Translations under genes and position numbers: made by a program
Part shown: piece after piece, positions 55,641 through 64,000 of the stretch
Numbering within the stretch: the first letter of the stretch is position 1
How the letters are laid out: every line of letters starts with the position of its first letter
Notes under the pieces: generated by a model
Told to the model about the DNA's origin: nothing
The model's database searches: none
The model's input: the letters and a program-made list of their open reading frames with translations, nothing else
Assembly (NCBI GenBank): GCA_905182985.1
Contig: CAJJDN010000068.1
Location: 271,453-335,452 of the forward strand
Length of the DNA: 64,000 nucleotides
DNA from: Paramecium sonneborni
Taxonomy: Eukaryota > Ciliophora > Oligohymenophorea > Peniculida > Parameciidae
Direction: 5' to 3'

Positions 55641-56747
55641 TCATTTTCTGTTTAGTCTAAAATCTGATCTAGTATGTTTATGCATCCTTAGAGGAAAATG
55701 TATAACATTATTTATTTTTAATTTTTTGGATATGGAGAGACTCTATTATTAGTTTTTTGTTGATGATATTCTAGCTTAAATTTATATTTACTTTGATTTC
55801 AATTGGATGGTAGTGTTATTATAATTATGATTTGATGGGGAATTTATAATAATTTTTTAAACAGGAGAGAGCATTTTCTGAAGAGAATCCTTAATGATTT
55901 TCCTTTATGTAAAACCATTAGCTTATGATTGAACATTTTGTCCTGGTTTTGGGGATAAGGGAAAAGTCCATTAATTTTTCTAAGTTCTCGAAATGATTTA
56001 TTTGATTGATTACTGTCTCATTCCTAAAGAAGGTTCATTATAAGTTTTAGGGGAGTTTAATTACATTTGTTGAGTGATAGTTTTCAGTTTATGTTTATCG
56101 ACAATAAAATGAATGAAGTCTTGCAACTATTCTTGTTCTCGATTAGATGGTAGCAGATTTAACTCGCCAACATTCATTTGTAATGCATTCAATTTATTAT
56201 TTATTGCTTCAACAGTTGTTGAGGCATCTTAAATCTCAGAAAGGATCTTGCTATACATTTACAAAGGTTTCGGTGATGTTGGAATAGTATCTTAAGGTAA
56301 ATTTCCAACAATGGTTTTTTTTGGTTTACTAGGGTTTTTCTTATTTTCTTCTTCTATTATCCGTTTGATCCTGTAGTATTCAATTCTTCTTCTTTTGTCA
56401 TGATAACTGGTGTATGTCTATGTATAAAATACTTGCTCATGATCTTGCATAGTTTTGGCATAAAAAATCTAGGTATCTCATTGTGATATTTGTAATACTC
56501 ACTGAAGAGCCGAAGCTTTTCGAATACCTCATCTAATAAGTATATTTCATAATACAAACTTACTTAAAAAATATAATCTGCTTAAAAATTCAGAATCATC
56601 TTGATAGTCTATAACTTAATAGAATCTAATCACTTCAGAGGTTCTCCTAGAACTTACAAAATCATCTAGAATTTTCACATCATAATAAGATTGGCTGTGT
56701 GAATATTTTGTCTAAAGTAACCTTTGTACATCATATTTATTGGCCAT
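55641..56747 (-). CDS. Hypothetical helical protein
   Basis: About 350 residues, ATG 56745-56747, TGA 55641-55643, with a 31-nt intron (about 56537-56567) and a 26-nt intron (about 56406-56431). Both are needed to read through TGA codons. The N-terminal 130 residues are a compact helical region (LDDFVSSRRTSEVIRFYQ). The middle has KKTIVGNLPQD and a coiled coil. The C-terminal third is basic and Ser/Gln-rich. No family recognised. Its start codon is only 10 bp from that of the divergent DENN gene. Confidence 0.65.
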
Positions 56748-56757
56748 TTTTAATAAT

Positions 56758-59045
56758 ATGTTAATCGATTATTTTTTAGTAATTGGATTATAAACAAAAT
56801 CAAATGGTATGTTATTGAGGTACATTTAGAAATTTCATTAACTAATATACTTAATAAGAAACAAGAGCCGGAAATAATCATCATGCATCCAATGGATTAG
56901 CCTGCTCCAGATTACATTGAAAACATAAAAATGGTTGATGCAATTTACAATTATATAGTGGTGTTTTCCTAATGGAGTGCAATATTACAACCAGGATTTG
57001 AAAAGAATAGATCTTGAGAACAAATCAGAATAAGCTATAACTGAAGACATTCGAAGTCAAGATTAATTGAATCATTTTGTACTTACAGATGAAAAGGGAC
57101 AACAAAAATTTTGTACTTCTTTACTCTACTATGTATTATCAATAATAATCGAAAGGAAAAAGTCTATGTGAAAAATAAACATAAACATTTTTAGAAACTA
57201 TCTAAATCATTTCCAAAAATTGCAATTAAACAAATAATCAAGAATCCCTTGATATTAGATGAAGATACATAATTAATTTATGCTCCAAAAACAATCACAT
57301 TAGTCTCACATTCACCTGCATTCGATCTACAAAGATAATTTCTTGTTTTCTTTTATAATAACTACATTATAGATCGTGGATTGAATTCTATCGGATTATG
57401 TGAAGATCATCTTAAATAGTTTGAACGTTTAGTACTCACTCATGGTTTAAATGGCGCTGAATAAGAATGGAATTAATAGGAAGTATTACATCTGAAATAA
57501 CTTGAATAAGATTATATAATGGATAAAGACATCTTAGAATTTTATATTAGTGTACTATTTACTCTCAATAAAAAAACATTACTCACAGATGAAGAATAAA
57601 ATCATGAAATTAGAATTACAAAATGCGAAGTTCATAATGAAATCCTTAGATTTAGAACTAATGATCAAGAAATTCTATCTTTAACCAATTTTACTTTTCG
57701 CCCTCTCTTTAGTCGATTATCACTTGTAAACATTATGAGAATTGTTATGTGCATCATCTCAGAAAAATAAATACTTTTTTTCTCTTCCAATATCAGTATT
57801 CTCAAATACTATTCAATCTAGGCGAAATTCCATAAATTACTGAAGGTTTGCTTTCTTTAATCAAACCTCTAAAATGGTCCAACATATATATTCCTTGTTC
57901 AAATATTGATATATGGGAGTATGCACAAGCCTTACAACCTTATATCATTGGCTTTGAAAAATAACATAAATAGTTTGTATATTAATATCAAATTATTCAT
58001 TTAGATACTCACTTAGATATAAGGAAGAGTTACAGTTGATCTTGATGAAGATTCAATTATTGATCATAGTCATTCTATTGATGATGTATTCTATTCAATC
58101 ATTTATTATTAGTTAAAAATACCTGAAAAATGGTTAATTGAATTAAAAAATAAATTAAATCAAATTACTACTTAATTGAAGTATTCACCAAAATAAAAGA
58201 TTTATTAATGGATGGAAGCTATTCTTAGAACAAAAAAAGCCTTTTTTAATTTTATCTTATAAATTGTTTAAAATGTTCTGCCTTTTATTAAATCTTTGAA
58301 TGATAGAGAATCTCAATAATTTACGCAAACTCTGAAATAGTGTTTTGATCTATAAGGGTATATCAAAAATCATCCTGAATAAGAGTTTATTACAGTAATA
58401 GCCAAAAATACAATGACATTTAGTACATTTATTGAATAAGTTGATGATTATTACACTTTAAGTAAATAAGTTGATCCTATGATTGTTTCTTATGTTGAAT
58501 ATATGAAAGTTTAAGGATAAAAAAATGAATTAGATTTTCACAAATTGATAAATTCCTGTTTAGATAAAGAGATTGAAAAAAACCTCAAAAATTTTTCTAA
58601 TCCTGCTACTATTGATTTATATCCTTGGATGATCAAATTTCGTAAATTCTAAGAACTATTTAAAGAAAAAAACAGTGAATAAGTAGAGTAAAAGGAAAAT
58701 CAATAAATAGTTTTACATTTTTATGACGAAGAATCAAGAATGAAGACAAGATAATTATTGAATTCAAAAGAAAACATATTTTCAAAATTCAATCAAAAGA
58801 AAGTTATTAATTTAAAACAAATTTTTACTCATTAAAATGTTTCAAATTTGGTTTAAAACTATAAACTTATCTCAAATTCTTTGAAGTAATTAGTAAAAAA
58901 ACCATCAGAGAATTTTGATTTAGATCCAATCCTTTAAAAACGAAAAACTTAGTTACGTCGTCATTCTACATTAATGAATGAATAATTAGAAGGAACTAAA
59001 GAAGATATTATGAGATTAGTAGAATCATTACAAAAGCAAGCTTGA
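56758..59045 (+). CDS. DENN-domain protein (Rab GEF-like)
   Basis: About 715 residues with at least five introns of 23-28 nt. The tripartite DENN module is visible: uDENN (DYFLVIGL, MWCFPNGVQYY, HFVLTDEKG, KFCTSLLYY), cDENN (a run from MRIVMCIISEKQILFFSSNI to LIKPLKWSNIYIPC and AQALQPYIIGF), and dDENN after VTVDLDED. The C-terminus is basic and Gln-rich. DENN proteins exchange nucleotide on Rab GTPases in membrane traffic. The start was fixed by a 23-nt intron that links MLIDYFLVIGL to the rest; starting at the next ATG (56882) would lose the first strand of uDENN. Confidence 0.88.
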
Positions 59046-59083
59046 AATGAGTTTATATTTATAGTATAAATTAATTGATTAAA

Positions 59084-59735
59084 ATGATTTCCAGCAACTA
59101 AACGAAATCATTACTTGAAACTATGGAGAAGAATGAAGATCCATTAGCATTTGCAGATGCTTTAGGTCTTTTAGAAAAATTAATTACCAAGTATTTTAAA
59201 GCGTATAAATTAGTATTATAAACAATCCCAATGAAGATAAGTTTAAACATATAAAAATGACAGTTAAGACATTGGCCACTCGACTATTCAATATAAAATA
59301 AATGACAGAGTTGTTAACATTATTGGGGTTCATTTAAGTATAGAATTAACTCTATTGAAATTAAGTTAGATTAAGAGTATTATTTACCTGACGAAGAATA
59401 TGGAAGATTATTAGAAAATTTCAATACTATAAAGTGGTAGCATATTTTATCATAAGGAAGAGCAGATGGACCTTAATAGTATCTAAAAGCTTAAGAAATG
59501 TAAAATAATTAATCTTCTATATTTTTCTAGAGTGAGATAATAATAAGAAGTTTAAAGATAATATGAGAAAGAGTAAAAAGAAAAAGAGAAAATACAATAA
59601 TAAATGAAATATGATAGATAAGAAAGAAGTTTAGTAAAAGAGAAGGATTCAAAAGCAAATGATTTATAATTTGGTGCTAAAGTGAAAACTTGTGAGTAAT
59701 TAGGTATAAATAAGAATACTGGAAAACGTGGGTGA
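59084..59735 (+). CDS. PUB-domain protein
   Basis: About 190 residues after three introns of 23-31 nt, TGA 59733-59735. The first 90 residues match a PUB domain (DALGLLEKLITNIINNPNED, MTVKTLATRLF, ELLTLLGF), the fold by which PNGase, UBXD1 and HOIP bind the C-terminal tail of p97/VCP or PIM motifs. A long Lys/Glu/Gln coiled coil follows, and the protein ends with LQFGAKVKTCEQLG...KRG. No UBX or transglutaminase domain follows. It may be a p97 adaptor. A GC-rich hairpin starts 6 bp after the stop. Confidence 0.8.
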
Positions 59736-59741
59736 GGTTGA

Positions 59742-59773
59742 GCGAGGCGAAGGTTTAATAACTTTCGCCTCGC
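59742..59773. other. GC-rich perfect-type hairpin after PUB gene
   Basis: Left arm GCGAGGCGAAGGTT, loop TAAT, right arm AACTTTCGCCTCGC: a 14-bp stem with a single G-T wobble. The stem is far richer in GC than anything near it and sits in the 3' flank of the PUB gene, between two convergent genes. Function unknown; it could be an mRNA 3' structure, a small RNA or a mobile-element remnant. Confidence 0.85.
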
Positions 59774-59923
59774 ATTATAGTAATAAAGAAAATAATCGAT
59801 CACTTAATAGAAGTAAGAAATTACTTCTTAGATGATCAAAGAGCATTTAAAATTAATTGATGCTTTTTGAGAGAAGGATTGTGAGTTTTCTTTATATATA
59901 TGCATGGTGAAGTCAATAAGAAA

Positions 59924-60898
59924 TCATTACGAGTTCCTATTTAATTTATACCACATTTGTCTTAAATCATCTTTTGTTTTAGTTTTGATTTCAGATGCTA
60001 TTTCTGTCCATTTAATAGTAACCCCAATATTTGGAGGTATTTGAACAATAGATTTTAGTTAATTAAAAATCTCTTTATCTTCTGATTTCATTTTTCTATA
60101 ATTAAGTCTAAATCTAACTTATTCAAAGTCATTTCCAAACTTCTTTTTGAGAGTTTAATCATAATTAGGAAGTAAGAGAGGATAACCACTTAAAGAATGA
60201 ATATTGTTGATAAGAATAAGAAATTCTTAGATTGTCCAAAAAGATTTATTTCTAAACAAATGGTTTTACTCTCCAATTTAATTATATTTGTTTCTAATAT
60301 TATCAGGTGTTCTATTAATATGTTTACTAATTTCTCTCCATTGTCTTCCATACTATTAGACATATTTAATTAATTCAGCCTCTTCTTCTTTATTCCAATA
60401 TCCTTACCTATTTTTGCTATCCAACTTACGTCGAATTAGTTTATATACTGAATCAACTGTTCTGGTTGGAATATATTTTGTAATTTCTAACCAAATCTTG
60501 GAATGGCCTAAACTTTTCAATTCAATATAATCCTTTAATTATTGATCACTTAAATTATTTTAAGATTAGTAATTATGCACAATTTTCATAATTTATTCTT
60601 TTTCTTCATCAGAGAATTTACCATTCTTTATTTCTGATGGATTTATTAAATTATCAAGCTCTTTATGCCAGGATCGTTTTGCAACAGAATTAGGCTCTTA
60701 AGTAATAGGAATTTATTGCTAGATTGGTTTGTTAGTAAAGACTATACGAATCTTAGATCTTCTCTATTATTACTTTTCTATAAATGGCAAAGTTTATGGT
60801 TCTGTTTTTTATTCTTAAAATATGTCATCATATTCTGATTCTTAGAATTTAAGATGAGTATTAAATTTCTCTTATTATTTCTAAGTTTTCTTCATCAT
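59924..60898 (-). CDS. Myb/SANT-domain DNA-binding protein
   Basis: About 324 residues, intronless, ATG 60896-60898, TGA 59924-59926. After a Gln-rich acidic N-terminus there are tandem Myb-like repeats: FSDEEKEQIMKIVHNY with LGHSKIWLEITKYIPTR, then YWNKEEEAELIKYVQQYG with RQWREISKHINRTPDNIRNKY, then FWTIQEFLILI. Spaced Trp and the third-helix pattern are those of Reb1/DMTF1/Myb-type DNA binding. The C-terminus (GVTIKWTEIASEIKTKTKDD) looks like a further repeat. Likely a nuclear regulator or terminator protein. The alternative start two codons down (60893) cannot be excluded. Confidence 0.87.
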
Positions 60899-60983
60899 CT
60901 TTATACAAATTAAGTTGTATTGTATTATTAATAATTTTTTAGTATTAATTACAATTCATATTAATTTAAATTACGCACTAAAA

Positions 60984-63004
60984 ATGCATCCTACAACATA
61001 ATTACTTTAAGAAGCTAGAGATAGAGTGACATTTCCGATTTAAGAGCTAACCAAACTTATCTATGGAAATGAAGAGATCTATCAAACCTTTATGAAAGCA
61101 TAAAAGATCATAGAAAATGAACCAACTATTAAAAATCATCCTGATTATCACAATTGGGGACGCAAAGAACAGATTATCAAATCATATGAAAAAATAAGAA
61201 TTATGCATTAACATTTTAATCTAAGCAATGCTGCTCATTGGGCACCTATGTTAAGTTTATTCTAAGGTACAACACCTTCAGCAGTATCATTTGGAATGAC
61301 TGTTCCTGCTTTGAGGTTCCTTGGAACAGATGAATAATTCAATCTCTGGGGTCCTAAATTTCTTACTATGGAAATTGTCGCTGCATATGCTTAAACAGAA
61401 ATTGGACATGGAAGTGACGTCTAAAATTTAGAAACCATAGCAACATATAATTCATAAACTAATGACTTTGTGTTGCATACACCTTCAGTCTCAGCTGTCA
61501 AATGTAAACATTAAGAAATATTTATTAGTTTGGCCAGGAGAACTGGGATTTTTATCAAATTATGCGCTTGTTTATGCTAAGTTGATTTTTAATGGTAAGA
61601 ATAAAGGAGTCCATCCTTTTATGGTTCAGATTAGAGATAACTCAACACATAAGCCATTAAAAGGTGTAGCAGTTGGAGATATAGGACCAAAGTTAGGATA
61701 TTCTACAAAAGATAATGGATTTTTAGCATTTGATAACTATAGAATTCCTTTGAATAGTTTACTAGCTAGATACGTTAGGATAGAGAATGGATAATTTTCA
61801 AGACATGGAAATGAAAAGGTAAACATAAAATATCATATATTAGATATCATATGCATCAATGATGGTATCTCGACAATTAATTATTTTCATTTATCCTAGA
61901 ATGGCCGCTTAAAGTTTAACTGTAGCCATCAGATATTCAATAACTAGATAATAATTTACAAATGATAAAGGTGTAGAGAACTCAGTACTAGAATATTAAA
62001 CATAATAAGACAAATTATTACCAAGATTGGCCACATGTTATGGGATGATCTTTGTAGGTTTCCGTATAATGGAATTAGTGGATGACAATTTCCATAGAGT
62101 GTAAAAGAAAGACTTTAGTACTTTGTAGTAATCACATGCAATTTTAAGGTATATAAATTAAAATATTATCTATAGTGCGTTAAAAGCTTGGTCTTCTTAA
62201 TGGGTTGTTGATACTGCTGAATGGTGTAGATTGTCATGTGGTGGTCATGGTTATGCACATTATTCAGGAATTCCAGCCATTTATTTTGATACTGCTCCTA
62301 ATGTTACATTAGAAGGAGAGAATCAAGTAATGTACCTTTAAGTAGCAAGATACTTACTTAAAGTCTTATAATATGTGGAAAAGAATCCAGAAAAAGTTCC
62401 ATTTTATTTTAATTTTGTACTCCACATAAAAGAAACTTTAGCTAATTAAAGTACAGAATATGGATAGTTATTAAAATTGACTTTAACAATCTAATTAATA
62501 AGTGTTGCAAAGAAGATTAAGGATAGCATGAGTACAGGTAAGAATTTTTAACAAGTTTGGAATGAAGTAGTTGGAGTACAATTATTATCAGTTGCATAAA
62601 GATATGCTGAATATTTTACATATTTAGTATTTTAAGAATAAATTTAAAGTGCGAATTCCTCAGTAAAGGAAATATTATAATAATTGTGTGATTTGTATTC
62701 ATTGTAAGTAATTTTGGATAATCCAAACACTCTAATTGAATCTGGTAGGATTAATGGTGAACAATTTAAGTAGCTTAATGAAGCTAAAATTGAATTATTG
62801 AACAAGATCAAACCTTAAGCCTTGGGTTTGGTTGAAGCATTCAATTTTAGTGATAATGCTTTAAGAACTTGTATTGGATGTCATGATGGAAAACCATATG
62901 AATATATTTATGAATGGGCCACAAAAGAGAACTCAGTTAATATTAAAGGAGTGCCTCAAGCTGTTAATGATTTGATGGGCACTAAAATCAAAGCTAGATT
63001 ATGA
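60984..63004 (+). CDS. Peroxisomal acyl-CoA oxidase
   Basis: About 650 residues with three introns near 61500-62180 (one 25-nt intron splits the FWPGELG block). Conserved blocks: AYAQTEIGHGSDVQ in the FAD domain, FWPGELGFLSNYA, GVAVGDIGPKLGYSTKDNGF, SCGGHGYAHYSGIP, and TLEGENQVMYLQVAR holding the catalytic-Glu region. It ends in ARL, a PTS1 signal for peroxisomal import. Family role: first step of peroxisomal beta-oxidation, turning acyl-CoA into trans-2-enoyl-CoA with release of H2O2. TGA at 63002-63004. Confidence 0.93.
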
Positions 63005-63022
63005 TATTAATTATTTTAATAA

Positions 63023-63404
63023 ATGAGAAAAAATATTTAGATTATTGCTAGATAATTCACATCTACTAAACCTGAACTTTTTAGACCTCAAAAGATTGAT
63101 GTCAAAACATTTGAGTATGAGCCATTTAAATTTGGAATCGAAAGACAATCTATGATTCATGGATATACTATGGAAGAAATGTATGGCAGGTAAATAAAAT
63201 AAATTAGACTTTAGATTTTATGGAATTAAGCATTCCCCTTTAATTTAGAAAGAGTTGAAGAAAGACAATCTTATCGCTTTGGCTATTCTTTTAGGAGGAT
63301 GTGTGATTACATTCTATTATAATGAATGGGGAGTTCAAGATTAAGCTAATTGGCTTTAATATTATTATGCTGATTTAACAACCAAGAGAAACAATCTCAA
63401 ATGA
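63023..63404 (+). CDS. Small single-pass, probably mitochondrial, protein
   Basis: About 118 residues with one 25-nt intron near 63191-63215, TGA 63402-63404. The start is a mitochondrial-presequence-like MRKNIQIIARQFTSTKP. After a polar section there is one membrane helix (LIALAILLGGCVITFYY) and a short tail. This layout is that of small respiratory-chain subunits, but no family is identifiable. It lies 18 bp after the acyl-CoA oxidase stop on the same strand. Confidence 0.68.
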
Positions 63405-63503
63405 TTGACAACAATTTAAATATATTCATAGACATAAAATATTAGCATTTTTATTATGCAAATTAAAATTGCTGATATAATAAATAATATATTATATTTC
63501 TAT

Positions 63504-64000
63504 TCATTATCCTCCCATAGTCAAAGAATCTAGTAAAGCTTATTTTTCTGCAATTATTAATTTCAACTATGCTATTTCTTTAGCATAATTCTTAGCATTA
63601 TATGTCATTTCATCTTGTAAAGCTTCTATTCTAGCATTTGCTTTATGTAATTTTACTTCTAATTCCATTTTCTCTTATTCCCAATCAGCTCCACTATTAC
63701 TTACAGGTCTTTTATTTCTTAACTCTTCTTTCATATTTGCAACTATTTTTTCTAATCTTTAGCATTCTTATTTATAACGTTCTAATTCTCCAATATCTTC
63801 TCCATACACTATACCCTTCAATTATTTCTATAAATTTAAATTCTCACTTTTTAATTATTCAACTTCCAATTATGCTTATCTAGCTTTTTGAGCATCTTTT
63901 AGTGATGTTTCCATTAACTTTTCTAATTTCGATATAACGGTTTCTTATTTTTTTACAGCTTCTTTATAAACACCAACTTTTTGAATTTCTTATTGCATAA
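63504..64000 (-). CDS. C-terminal part of a coiled-coil protein
   Basis: Minus-strand open frame entering from beyond the right edge and ending at TGA 63504-63506; about 165 residues are inside the window. The sequence is continuous helix with strong Leu/Ile heptads and high Glu/Lys/Gln (QLEVEQLKSENLNLQKQL, MELEVKLHKANARIEALQ), ending LTMGGQ. The long parallel coiled coil suggests a cytoskeletal, basal-body or golgin-like protein. The start lies outside. Confidence 0.72.

Overview
This window looks like macronuclear DNA from a ciliate close to Paramecium. It is very AT-rich. Long protein-coding frames are interrupted freely by TAA and TAG but end only at TGA, so TAA and TAG read as glutamine and TGA is the only stop. 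Almost every gene can be rebuilt only by removing introns of about 19-35 nt (mostly 23-28) of the GT...AG type, and intergenic spaces are tiny. Tiny introns plus this code argue against Tetrahymena or Ichthyophthirius (same code, longer introns) and against Stentor (standard code). I saw no telomeric repeats, rRNA, tRNA or CRISPR, and no prokaryotic signals apply. All gene models are hand-spliced, so small errors at starts and intron edges are likely.

Layout. 1-3.1 kb: weak ORFs, a CDK-type kinase (844-1812) and a small membrane protein. 3.1-10.8 kb: a cyclic-nucleotide-binding-like protein, a large TPR protein and a four-EF-hand calcium-dependent protein kinase. 10.9-19.8 kb: a giant minus-strand nucleoporin with an N-terminal FG/GLFG region and a long helical body, head-to-head (18 bp between ATGs) with an importin-alpha-like gene. 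20-23.6 kb: a coiled-coil protein and an ankyrin/AGC-kinase fusion. 24.4-26.8 kb: a RING/B-box gene caught in an exact duplication around a 380-N gap. 27.4-35.2 kb: eIF4E, a PRELI-domain protein, a cyclic-nucleotide-gated-channel-like protein with no recognisable K+ filter, and a hybrid histidine kinase whose ATP-binding motifs and receiver Asp are altered.

35.2-45 kb: PTEN, several small or unknown genes, an R-SNARE with a substituted zero layer, coiled-coil proteins and a PG-rich (SHIPPO) axonemal protein. 45.5-50.8 kb: a roughly 1,700-residue type I membrane protein. 50.8-53.5 kb: a pseudokinase gene, partly repeated in a second exact duplication across one N. 53.6-64 kb: a second SHIPPO protein, an unknown gene 10 bp head-to-head from a DENN-domain gene, a PUB-domain gene followed by a GC-rich hairpin, a Myb-type DNA-binding protein, a peroxisomal acyl-CoA oxidase, a small membrane protein and the end of a coiled-coil gene.

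Genes are packed on both strands with no operon logic. The functional links I can defend are the nucleoporin/importin-alpha pair (nuclear transport) and the theme of signalling proteins built on intact frames that have lost catalytic or selectivity residues. The two N-flanked duplications are most simply assembly artefacts.
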